Positions 11,290 to 22,076 of a stretch of 64,000 nucleotides of DNA are shown in pieces (position 1 is the stretch's first letter; every line of letters starts with the position of its first letter). The stretch lies in the NCBI GenBank assembly GCA_034620365.1, contig JAQGEQ010000084.1, forward strand, positions 806,001-870,000, given 5' to 3'. Position numbers and translations under genes: made by a program. The stretch is from Pegea sp. RAD2-039 (taxonomy: Eukaryota; Chordata; Thaliacea; Salpida; Salpidae). The notes under the pieces are model-generated. The model was not told the origin of the DNA, searched no databases, and saw only the letters and a list, made by a program, of their open reading frames with translations.

Positions 11290-11460
11290 AAATCACTCAG
11301 ATCGGATCTTCTCCCTCCAGCTCTCATTATAGAAAGATAGAACAGTCATCATGATGTAAGATCAAAAGATCCTCCATCAACCTTCCTGCTCAGAAGGAGA
11401 TCCCAATCCTCATCATCGTGATTGGTCTGCCGCCATGATTAAATGACGTAGTCAAGATAC
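11290..11460 (+). repeat. GC-richer repeat element E, left-arm copy
   Basis: A GC-richer stretch starting CACTCAGATCG, recurring inverted at 16025-16185 and, diverged, at 12700-12895 in the same orientation. It is surrounded by very AT-rich DNA. It could be a short transposable element or a structured RNA; no terminal repeats or coding frame are clear. Confidence 0.5.
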
Positions 11461-12699
11461 ATCCTTTAGAAATGATCCCTAAAAGTATGATCTTAGTTTA
11501 AAGCTGAATACGACGGAATATAATTAAAAACATAAGTTTAAGGTTTGTGGGTACTGGTGACGTCAAAAAGCGAGACTGAACATAAAAAAAAAAAGTTTTC
11601 TTTTGAAGATTCGTTTCACAGTTTTAAGATGTTTTTATATTTATTAGAAATAGAAACTTACAAAATCCCTAGAATACTTGAAAACATGTGATTAGTTTTT
11701 ATCGTTTTATTTTTTCACTTCAGTTGTTACCCAAAGTTTGATTTTGAACATTATGCTTTTCAAAGAATTTAAAAGTTCAAAAATTATTTCGTTGCAGAAA
11801 TCTTTTTGGATTAAATTCAAGGAAAACTTAGTTTGACTACAATATATTAATAAATAAACTATTTCAATTTATTCTAAAATAACTGTATGGAAATAACGTT
11901 TACAAAAACTGTAGTAAAGTTTTTATTGAATTGATTACAGATCTGAACTGTTGCAGTTGGAAATAGTTTACAAATCCTACATCAATGTCGAGTAGTAAAC
12001 TTGCTACAGCGAGTACCCGGCAATAAAATGTTTTAAATACCTTTCCTGTTTTTATCTCACCTGTAATGATGTATTTTAAGCAATAGAATTCAAAATGTTG
12101 TTTTTTGTACAAACTTTTTCATACTAAATGGTATTCGTTTAGTGCCCCAACTACTTTGTTAAATCCAGAAGCATTTTGATATGATCTAATTCATATCTTA
12201 ACTATATATTCTTTTTTTGTCATTAAGTTAATAAAATTACTGAACTCAATTCAAGCAGTAACTCAATTATGATTTCTTCACACAAAAAAAGAGCATCGCA
12301 ATTCTGTTCTTTGATGTCCGCTAAATATTCGTTAAAAATAGCAAGGTTGATCAAATGAATTTTCCAATTTTTATTAAAAATAAAAGATAGTTAAAAAATT
12401 GAAGAAATTAGTTTTGAGGATTTCCTGAATAAAGTCATAATTTCTAATCAAATATACCTTTACTGGAGGAATATAACCTTTTTTACCTACTATTAACAGT
12501 AGTAGGGGAATTCTTACCATTACCACCTCAAAATCTTTCTTTGAGAAAAGTTTTTCAGCCTAAACTTTTCATACGACAATTTTTGTAAATTTTCATTACA
12601 TAATTCATTCATGAAATACAAATGGCTTTGGCTAACTACATGTGAAAGATTCGTTTGATGCAAATCGCAGTCATTTGATGTCAGCTAGATTTCGTAGAG

Positions 12700-12895
12700 T
12701 ACTCACTCAGATCGAATCACCTCCCCTACAATCTTTCTGCTTTCGAAAGAATGTGCGACTATCGTCACAACGATTGATGCATTTGATCGATCGTCATAAG
12801 TTTAGAGACAGATTGATTCATTTGTAATCAATCTTGATGCCAAGGGGAGATGTCGAGACATCATCACCGCGAGTACGTGTCCGCCCTGATCAGGA
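12700..12895 (+). repeat. GC-richer repeat element E, diverged spacer copy
   Basis: Begins CACTCAGATCG like the arm copies and keeps matching blocks (GGAGAT...CATCATC.CCG, GTCCGCCCTGAT against GTCTGCCGCCATGAT), but is clearly more diverged than the arms are from each other. The short open frame across it is not a gene. Confidence 0.45.
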
Positions 12896-14189
12896 GCTGA
12901 CTGAGATTAACTCTTTAAATTAATTAGAGAGGTTATCCAGATCGAAAGTGAAATTAATCACTTTATCTGATCAGTTAAGTCTAGTGTTTGTGGGTTAAAG
13001 TTATGGTAATGTTTAAAGTTAAAAGGCAACATTTCAAATAACGATACAAACTGAAAACTAGATCAGATTGCCATACAAAAGTTTACGAAATACGATTCTG
13101 TTAGCGTAGAAAAAGATTCTAAATCATTTAAAACGAAGATCTGATTTGTTTTCGAGAAAGAAAACCTTAGATTGCTATTTGAGCAGTTAACTTCTTATAA
13201 AATGCTTGTCAAAATAATTGTAACTAATTAAAGTAATTGTTAAATGTTTTCTGTAAAAGTTTTAATATAGCTTCGCTTTAAAGCAGATTTTCTTTGAACA
13301 CTTTAAAGATAACAAACTTAAAAATAGACAAAGTCTTATAAACAATTCATATCAAATATTTATAAGTTCCTCTGCTGTTCTACAGAATTAAATGTTTTCA
13401 AAATGATTGAGTAATAAAAGTTATTTTAAATAACTTGCTGCATCAATAAGCTTCTGCATTTATCATGATGGCCTCTTAGGGTTTTAATAACTAAAAAAAT
13501 AAAAAGTTTAAACTCGAGATAAAATTCTCTTAGTAGAAAGTCTCTTAGTGTCTGATTTGGAAATTTTCATCTATAAATGTTAGGCTTGATGTTATTCTGG
13601 GTCAGCTTCCAGGGCAAACTCTAGCTCAATATTTTCTTTCCTCACCTACTACTCTTTCAACTGAGTTTCCCGTCTATCTCGTATGTACCTCAAAGAGTCA
13701 GTTTTTATAATATGAGACAAGTTTTGGGATTATTGCCAAGTATATCGATTTGAAATGATGGATTATTGATTTAATAACTAATAAATTTTAACTAATTTTA
13801 AATAATTATTCTTGTAGCTTGAAATTTTGAAGAATTACAGAATTTCCTTCAAGATTTTTATTGAAAAAAAATAAAATCAGATTCACTTTGGAAGTAATTT
13901 AGAATTGCAGTTGTAAGTTGATGCAGTTTTGTAAGTTTGAATATTTACCAAGTTTGATAAACTACCAATGAATAAAAAATAATCTTTAATTTAGAAATTT
14001 CACTTTGTTCTTTCATCGTATCATCATTGTCGCTAGATGGCGTAAACAGCCTAAATACTAAACTTAATCTTTTTTTAAACTCTGTAAACTTTATGCATGC
14101 GCACAAATTCTTATTATAACATTTGTTTACAGTGTTATTCGGTAATTCGACTTTTTAGATCCGCTGTTTAGTGACAAGCTAGTGGCACT

Positions 14190-14345
14190 ATTTACCATTA
14201 ATTGGGATAGATACTTTTCGCGATCACCAGATGACGCTTTTATCGTGTAGAGTATGTCAGATCTTTGAAGATGAGGTGGGATTTGAACACATGCGTACAA
14301 TGCACAATAATTTAGCGGCCAATCGATTTAATCTTAACACAATTT
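14190..14345 (-). repeat. tRNA-derived SINE, family 2, copy A
   Basis: On the minus strand it reads as a degenerate tRNA head with B box GTTCAAATCCC, followed by a body with GCGTCA...GCGAAAA...ATCCC. Head and body both align with 24636-24800 (plus strand), including the shared AAGAT.AAA start. It does not fold as a good tRNA, so it is a SINE rather than a tRNA gene. Confidence 0.6.
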
Positions 14346-14465
14346 ATAAGGTAGCTTTAAATTCATTTACAATAGTTTTAACCCCATCGTAGTATTTAGT
14401 CTGCAAAGAAAAAGCAAAATTGTTTTACAGATTTGATTAATCTAGTTAAATTAAGGCAAAATATA

Positions 14466-14723
14466 ATCATAAAATTCTTTAATTTACTAAAAAATTTCTT
14501 GAAACTTTTCAATCCACGATTTTGTACAAACTGATTTTGAAGTTACTGAATTTGACAAAAGAAAGCACTTGACAAAATAACAACAAACTGGCTTCCCCAA
14601 AATTTATTATAATGTAATCAACAAGAATATCAGCCTCCATAGCTCAGGGGTTAGAGCACTGGTCTTGTAAACCAGGGGTCGAGAGTTCGATTCTCTCTGG
14701 AGGCAGTTGAGTTTTGCTTTAAA
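14466..14723 (+). repeat. Third copy of the tRNA-Thr segment
   Basis: Matches right-arm 16285-16545, including about 165 bp upstream of the tRNA, then stops abruptly about 19 bp after it. It has the right-arm orientation and a few point differences (for example GGCTTCCCC against TGACTTCACC). Confidence 0.85.
14633..14704 (+). tRNA. tRNA-Thr (TGT), spacer copy
   Basis: Same 72-nt cloverleaf and TGT anticodon as the two arm copies, with an intact acceptor, all stems and a downstream TTTT. The body is identical although the flanks have drifted, consistent with a working gene. Confidence 0.97.
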
Positions 14724-15300
14724 CATAAATAAAATGATAGTTAATTTCCAAAAAGTTCAAGAAATAAGCGGCATTCATAGGAAATTCATTTTTAAGTAGT
14801 TTGATAAATCAATGTTTTAAACAAAAATTCAGTCAACACCTGATAGAGACCGGTTGATAGCATTATAATTTCCACGATAAAAATTCCGTTTGCTTGAAGT
14901 TTTAACGTTCATGGAAAAAGTTCGATGGAGCTTGAATTCCATCATGTTGTGATCGCATATCGGAGCAAAAGGTTGTTTTTCATCAACTTAGATAATGTTC
15001 TCAGGTTTTGATGTGCCAAGAAGATCCAAAGTATTGCCACTAAATTGGGTTGGAAAAGTAACCATCTGAGATAAGTTGTTGGCATCAAGGAAGCTTACAA
15101 AGGCATGACTTGAAATGGATGAATTAGGATTGTGGCTGTCTAAGTTTTTACTTTCATGGAAGATTTGTCGTGTAACCTAACCAAAAAATGTTGAATCGAT
15201 TTCTTATCCAGATAGAATAATTTATCACAATTAATATACAAATCACTACTAAAAATAATTTTATTACAAACACTATTCAATATAATATAACCTGAAAACC

Positions 15301-15757
15301 TTATTCAAATAGAATTAACTGATTTATCATCCACAATCTTACAACTATTACTACTGTTGTTCTTTCTATTATTACTAAACGGGTTTGTTCAAACCAATTA
15401 TCGAAAAAGTTAAAAACTGAAAATGCTGAAGAAGACCAAGAAGAAATTCTGAATAAAAATGATTCTTCAAAAGATGTAGATTTGTTTGAGATATAAATTT
15501 GTGAAAATATAAATTCTATTATTACACTTTCATCAAATTCAGAAAGTTTTGATTTTAATTTTGTACAATTATTGAGGAAATAAATTGAATTGATTCTGTT
15601 ATTTTTCAGTGAATCAGTTTTTATGTTAAACTCTTCCTCGTCACCATTTTCCTTGAATTTAATCCAAAAAGATTTCTGCAACGAAATAATTTTTGAACTT
15701 TTAAATTCTTTGAAAAGCATAATGTTCAAAATCAAACTTTGGATAACAACTGAAGTG
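15301..15757 (-). CDS. Hypothetical open frame at the inner edge of the right arm
   Basis: An open frame of about 150 codons, rich in Ser, Ile and Phe, following a good acceptor-like TTTTTTCACTTCAG at about 15758. It is not recognised and has no clear domain. Its first 30 codons lie inside the duplicated arm. The left arm copy (about 11743-11826) breaks just there and runs into a stop, so the left copy is truncated. It could be an exon of an unknown gene or a chance frame in AT-rich DNA. Confidence 0.25.
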
Positions 15758-16024
15758 AAAAAATAAAACGATAAAAACTAATCACACGTTTTCAATCATT
15801 CTAGCGATTTTGTAAGTTTCTATTTCTAATAAATATAAAAACATCTTAAAACTGTGAAACGAATCTTCAAAAGAAAACTTCTTTTTTTTTTATGTTCAGT
15901 CTCGCTTTTTGACGTCACCAGTACCCACAAACCTTAAACTTATGTTTTTAAATATATTCCGTCGTATTCAGCTATAAACTAAGATCATACTTTTAGGGAT
16001 CATTTCTAAAGGATGTATCTTGAC

Positions 16025-16185
16025 TACGTCATTTAATCATGGCGGTAGACCAATCACGATGATGAGGATTGGGATCTCCTTCTGAGCAGGAAGGTTGATA
16101 GAGGATCTTTTGATCTTACATCATGATGACTGTTCTATCTTTCTATAATGAGAGCTGGAGGGAGAAGATCCGATCTGAGTGAATT
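16025..16185 (-). repeat. GC-richer repeat element E, right-arm copy
   Basis: Inverted partner of 11290-11460 with very few differences. Confidence 0.55.
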
Positions 16186-16452
16186 TGATATAAAACTTCT
16201 AATTAATTACCTCATTTAACTTTCGAAGTACAACTTTCCGCGATTTGTTTTTACGTTTCAATAGTGGCTTTTAGATCAAAATAGAATTATAAAATTCTTT
16301 AATTTACTACAAAATTTCTTGAAATTTTTCAATCCACGATTTTGTACAAACCGATTTTGAAGTTACTGAATTTGACAAAAGAAAGCACTTGACAAAATAA
16401 CAACAAACTGACTTCACCAAAATTTGTTATAATGTAATCAACAAGAATATCA

Positions 16453-16524
16453 GCCTCCATAGCTCAGGGGTTAGAGCACTGGTCTTGTAAACCAGGGGTC
16501 GAGAGTTCGATTCTCTCTGGAGGC
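16453..16524 (+). tRNA. tRNA-Thr (TGT), right arm
   Basis: Identical 72-nt tRNA body to 10951-11022 (inverted) and 14633-14704, intronless, anticodon TGT, TTTT terminator downstream. Confidence 0.97.
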
Positions 16525-17266
16525 AGTTGAGTTTTGCTTTAAAGATTAGCAAAACTTTAGAAAAATAATAAATCTTTTGAAATTGATTTTATTTGGTTTA
16601 TAAGTAAATAAAATTTTGTTTATTCAGATAGTGAACTTTGTTTATCAATCTCGTCTTGTATTAAATTACAAGATTACTTATCAATCCTCTCGAAAAAAAC
16701 TCTTTACAAAATAAGATAGTTGAATTGATTAAGATAGTTTGTCCAATTTAGTATCGCCCTGCTTCTTCAATAAGCTAATTTTATTGCTGTTTTGAATGCA
16801 TCATTACTATTTAGTATAAATATCGATTAATTGTTAATATTTACTTTCCTTCTTTTTTTTTAAATATTTACTGGTTTTTATTTTAACAATTTAATTTCTT
16901 ATCGATTTTAAGTGGATTCTATTTAAATAAGAGAAAACTCCATAGTTAGATGAGATTAGATTGAGCGCAGGCTACTTAAACAATAAATATCTCAATTCTG
17001 CACAAATAGTTTAGAAACAGGTCGTTTCACTGCCCTGGACCAAATAACCCTATTTAGATGTCGCCCAGGTAGAATCTTGACGATGTCAAAGTCAAGTATT
17101 ATTGCTATCTTTTAGCAAAACTGGACAATATAGACGATATCAACCATCAATTGCTATTCTAGAAAAGACTAAAATCAAAATTTGTGTTCAGTTGGCCGTT
17201 CTCAGCCGAATCAGACTCGATTGTTAAAATCATTAGAAACAAAAATTGATTGAATGCCGATGAACA

Positions 17267-19386
17267 ATACATGTACCAAAAATTAACACATGTACCAAAT
17301 ATTAACACCTGTACCAAATATTAACACTTGTACCAAATATTAATACCCAGTACCAAAAATTAAAACCTGTACCAAATATTAATACCTGTACCAAATATTA
17401 AAACCTGTACCAAAAATTAAAACCTGTACCAAATATTAATACCTGTACCAAATATTAAAACCTGTACCAAAAATTAAAACCTGTACCAAAAATTAAAACT
17501 TGTACCAAATATTAACACTTGTACCAAATATTAAAACTTGTACCAAATATTAACACCAGTACCAAATATTAACACCTGTACCAAATATTAATACCTGTAC
17601 CAAATATTAACACTTGTACCAAATATTAAAACTTGTACCAAATATTAACACCAGTACCAAATATTAACACCTATACCAAATATTAACACCTGTACCAAGT
17701 ATTAACACCAATACCAAATATTAAAACCTGTACCAAAAACTAACACTTGTGCCAAATATTAATACCCTGTACCAAATATTAACACCTGTACCAAATATTA
17801 ATACCTATACCAAATATTAACACCTGTACCAAATATTAATACCTGTACCAAATATTAAAACTTGTGCCAAATATTAATACCCTGTACCAAATATTAATAC
17901 CTATACCAAATATTAACACCAATACCAAATATTAAAACCTGTACCAAAAACTAACACTTGTGCCAAATATTAATACCCTGTACCAAATATTAACACCTGT
18001 ACCAAATATTAACACCTATACCAAATATTAACACCTATACCAAATATTAATACCTATACCAAATATTAAAACTTGTACCAAATATTAACACCTGTACCAA
18101 ATATTAACACCTATACCAAATATTAACACCTATACCAAATATTAACACTTGTACCAAGTATTAACACCTGTACCAAGTATTAACACCTGTACCAAGTATT
18201 AACACCAATACCAAATATTAAAACCTGTACCAAATATTAACACCTGTACCAAATATTAACACTTGTACCAAATATTAACACCTGTACCAAATATTAACAC
18301 CTATACCAAATATTAACACCTGTACCAAGTATTAACACCAGTACCAAATATTAACACCTGTACCAAATATTAACACCAGTACCAAATATTAACACCTATA
18401 CCAAATATTAACACCTGTACCAAATATTAACACCTGTACCAAATATTAACACCTATACCAAATATTAACACCTGTACCAAGTATTAACACCAGTACCAAA
18501 TATTAACACCTGTACCAAATATTAACACCAGTACCAAATATTAACACCTATACCAAATATTAACACCTGTACCAAGTATTAACACCAATACCAAATATTA
18601 AAACCTGTACCAAAAACTAACACTTGTGCCAAATATTAATACCCTGTACCAAATATTAACACCTGTACCAAATATTAATACCTGTACCAAATATTAAAAC
18701 TTGTGCCAAATATTAATACCCTATACCAAATATTAACACCTGTACCAAATATTAATACCTGTACCAAATATTAACACCTATACCAAATATTAACACCTGT
18801 ACCAAGTATTAACACCAGTACCAAATATTAACACCTATACCAAATATTAACACCTATACCAAATATTAACACCAATACCAAATATTAAAACCTGTACCAA
18901 AAACTAACACTTGTGCCAAATATTAATACCCTGTACCAAATATTAACACTTGTACCAAATATTAAAACTTGTGCCAAATATTAATACCCTGTACCAAATA
19001 TTAATACCTATACCAAATATTAATACCTGTACCAAATATTAACACTTGTACCAAATATTAACACCTGTACCAAATATTAATACCTGTACCAAATATTAAC
19101 ACTTGTACCAAATATTAAAACTTGTGCCAAATATTAATACCCTGTACCAAATATTAATACCTATACCAAATATTAATACCTGTACCAAATATTAACACCT
19201 ATACCAAATATTAACACTTGTACCAAATATTAACACCTGTACCAAATATTAATACCTGTACCAAATATTAACACTTGTACCAAATATTAAAACACTTGTA
19301 CCAAATATTAACACTTTATACCAAAAATTAAAACCTGTACCAAGTATTAACACCTGTACCAAATATTAATACCTGTAGCAAATAAG
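17267..19386 (-). repeat. 19-bp minisatellite, right array (about 111 units)
   Basis: Plus strand reads as tandem ACCAAATATTAACACCTGT-type units, the reverse complement of the left array. It is about 713 bp longer. Local multi-unit blocks recur (for example the ACCTATACC / ACCTGTACCAAGT / ACCAGTACC order), indicating expansion by blocks. Both ends match the left array in variant order. Confidence 0.95.
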
Positions 19387-19605
19387 CAATTCGTCCATTA
19401 AGCTATTCAGAAAACACTTTACCAAATCGATAAGTTTGTTTTTAAATTGAGAGTTTTTAATAGATCATGTAAACGAAACTCAAAAATGAACAATATCATA
19501 AACTTGAACAAATATTATATGTGCATCGCAAACTAACCAATTAATTTATTACTAAATCAATGAAGCTCAACAAAATGATAGAAAGTTAATGAAAGATATT
19601 TTAAA

Positions 19606-20298
19606 CTAATATTTAATTTTATTTGAAACAAAATAAAATTTGTCGTTCGGAGCTTTAGCATCTTCATAAGGTTTAATCCCAAGCTCGCTATCTACATACT
19701 CTGAAAGTTCAATGACATTTCGAATAACAACATCATTTTTTAAAACTGCTTTTAAAGCGCTATCACTAGACATTGTTGCTACGAATTCCAAACATCCTAA
19801 GGGTCTACCAATCTCTGAACCAATACTAATCATTTCAGCTACTATCCCATGCCCAAAATACTTGGGATGTACTGAAACGACAAGTGAGTTTAGATACCTT
19901 CCAAGTTCTGCTGGTTTTCCTGACATCAGGTTGCTCTCTGCAGCACTTTGTAATCTTAATCTGATAGCATATTCTTTTGGATAGTTTGCTGGTATATACT
20001 CACTACCATAATTTTTTAGACTAATAAGCATTACAGCCGCCATGTTTTTGGTGCTTTGTTCAAAACAACCAAATGACATTCCATTGCAGAGATTGTTGTC
20101 TAAATACCACTTTGATATGACTTCTGCTTCTTTAAGTGGAAAGTTAAAACCTCTGGAAGTTTTTGATTGAGTCAAAAACATTGAAACCAGTTTGTTGGCT
20201 TGTCGGAAATCTTTTGAAGCTAAAAACCTAAACAAAAATTTTTCTCGGTGTTTCAGCATCCCAAAACTTTGTTGAAAAATTTTCGAATCAAAAGGCAT
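19606..20298 (-). CDS. GNAT-family N-acetyltransferase, right copy
   Basis: The 230-residue product is identical to the left copy at 7884-8576, with the same KYFGHG acetyl-CoA loop at residues 146-151. It is transcribed toward the spacer, as is the left gene, so the two genes converge. Both copies appear intact. It shares with its partner the repeated upstream segment ending in an acceptor-like AG before the ATG. Confidence 0.75.
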   Translation of the reverse strand: MPFDSKIFQQSFGMLKHREKFLFRFLASKDFRQANKLVSMFLTQSKTSRGFNFPLKEAEVISKWYLDNNLCNGMSFGCFEQSTKNMAAVMLISLKNYGSEYIPANYPKEYAIRLRLQSAAESNLMSGKPAELGRYLNSLVVSVHPKYFGHGIVAEMISIGSEIGRPLGCLEFVATMSSDSALKAVLKNDVVIRNVIELSEYVDSELGIKPYEDAKAPNDKFYFVSNKIKY

Positions 20299-20339
20299 TA
20301 TGATGCCTGTTGTTATGCTTGTTTTCAGTTTGTTAGTAA

Positions 20340-20785
20340 CACCTATAAAAAAGTAATTAATATAGAATTAATAAAATATACATACACGCTTTGTTACAAC
20401 ATTTATCCTACACAGCCTATAAATAATCTCTGTTTTTTAATTAGAAATAACTATTTCTCATTTACATAATTCTATTTTGCCAATATATTTGCCGATGATA
20501 AGTTCTACAGCTTTTATAACAAACATAAAAATATAAATTTAAAAAGCTTGACTTCAGAAAAGGTGTAACAAACTTTTGAATGAGAAATCAATGACGTTTA
20601 TTGGCAGTATATTGGCAGTTATTAAATGTACAAAAATGAGCAGAAAACAAGTTTTTCTAAATATTTACCTATGTTTAAATCTATAATAAATTGGGAATTG
20701 CCCTTGTCTACTTTAAGCAAGAATTTTAGTTTTGAAATATTTTTCTAGTTTATAAAAGATACCAATAAACGAATTTAATTAAATC
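20340..20785 (-). repeat. GNAT upstream segment, right inner copy
   Basis: Inverted partner of 7400-7860 with scattered substitutions (for example CAGAG for CCGAG, TAGAATT for TATAATT). Confidence 0.8.
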
Positions 20786-21639
20786 GGAGAGTTTTGTAAC
20801 TGCCTATAGTCAACTATCCGTATTTTTTTAAATAATTATCTTTTATCACTAAAAATCTTTAAATTATTACACAAATTTTATTAACTGACTAGAAATTACT
20901 GATATTTCTGGATGAGTTACAAAAAATGATAAATCTTGTATCGATGGCCGTTAACAACTGAAGCTAGCCATACTACTATCTAACTATAAAAAATAAAAAG
21001 GCTTTTCAACCAACAAAACAAACAAAAAATTTGTTAGCTTTCGTATAGTTTTTCACTGTGGGCTTGCTTCTGGCAGTTGCTCTGCTGTAACTGTAGTGAA
21101 CACTTCCTGAAAAATTTTTATAAAGCTTTACAAGGAAATTTTGAAACCACTTAAAAAAACGAACTCTATATAAATTTTTAATTTGAAATTTTGTATAGAT
21201 TTTTATTAATATTTATTTACGAATTATTCTAAGAATATGTTTTAAACCTAAAAATAATACTTTTTAAGCATCTTTAGCAAACTTTCAAGTTTTTATTGAG
21301 TTTGTCATTCGCAAAATTAATAATCATTTATACTTAAAACATTAAATATGATTTAAAATATGATTTCTTAATTATTTTTTGTAGGTATTAATTCTAAAAT
21401 AACAAAATATTATATAAATAAACAGATTCAAAACGAAAAAATTATTAAATTGTGTGAAAGTATGAGAAAAACTTTAAAAACAGGTTCAAGCTAATTTTTA
21501 TCTAGTAAATAACTTTTTACTGGTATTAAGCAAGTTAAGATAATGTTTGATGTAAAACTTTAAAAGTTTAAATTCGACTATAAGAATATAAATTTCTCTT
21601 TAAGATTGAAAAATCAATCAAAATTATGTAGGAAGTTTC

Positions 21640-22070
21640 TTAGCTACACCTGTAAAAAAGTAATTAATATAGAAATAATAAAATATACATACACGCTTTG
21701 TTACAACATTTATCCTACAAAGCTTATAAATAATCTCTGTTTTTTAATTAGAAATAACTATTTCTCATTTACATAATTCTATTTTGCCAATATATTTGCC
21801 GATGATAAGTTCTACAGCTTTTATAACAAACATAAAAATATGAATTTAAAAAGCTTGACTTCAGAAAAGGTGTAACAAACTTTTGAATGAGAAATCAATG
21901 ACGTTTATTGGCAGTATATTGGCAGTTATTAAATGTACAAAAATGAACAGAAAAACAAGTTTTTCTAAATATTTACCTATGTTTAAATCTATAATAAATT
22001 GGGAATTTCCCTTGTTTACTTTAAGCAAGAATTTAGTTTTGAAATATTTTTCTAGTTTATAAAAGATACA
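21640..22070 (-). repeat. GNAT upstream segment, right outer copy without a GNAT gene
   Basis: A nearly complete copy of the upstream segment, including its pyrimidine-AG end, but followed by unrelated sequence with no acetyltransferase. It pairs with the truncated copy at 6542-6735. It suggests a former extra GNAT copy that was lost, or an upstream segment duplicated by itself. Confidence 0.75.
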
Positions 22071-22076
22071 ATTGTA

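Larger units (their letters stand above)
6542..11826 (+). repeat. Left arm of the large inverted duplication
   Basis: This arm matches the reverse complement of 15649-22070 almost base for base over long stretches. Paired landmarks add to a constant: GNAT coordinates sum to 28182 and tRNA coordinates to 27475, and the 707-bp step falls inside the minisatellite. The outer end (6542-6735) is a shortened copy of the segment at 21640-22070, with about 460 bp missing relative to the right arm. The inner end breaks at about 11826, inside an open frame that is longer in the right arm. Confidence 0.93.
11827..15648. other. Spacer between the inverted arms
   Basis: 3.8 kb that is not symmetric. It contains a diverged copy of element E, a SINE family 2 copy and a third tRNA-Thr with conserved flanks. 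The remainder is AT-rich with no convincing gene. Confidence 0.7.
15649..22070 (-). repeat. Right arm of the large inverted duplication
   Basis: Reverse-complement partner of 6542-11826. Order from inside out: end of the hypothetical frame, element E, tRNA-Thr, 0.7 kb non-coding, minisatellite, GNAT, upstream segment, then a further stretch ending in a second copy of the upstream segment (21640-22070). It is longer than the left arm because of about 37 extra minisatellite units and about 460 bp missing on the left. A decayed LINE begins right at its outer edge. Confidence 0.93.

Noticed and set aside
11290-11460. C/D-box snoRNA in element E on the minus strand
   Set aside because: ATGATGA and CTGA motifs are present, but there is no terminal stem and the motifs are not kept in the spacer copy.
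12642-12827. 61-codon open frame
   Set aside because: Lies over element E's diverged copy, has no splice or start support.
14270-14345. A tRNA gene on the minus strand
   Set aside because: The B box is good but the T and acceptor stems do not pair; the match to 24636-24800 shows it is a SINE head.
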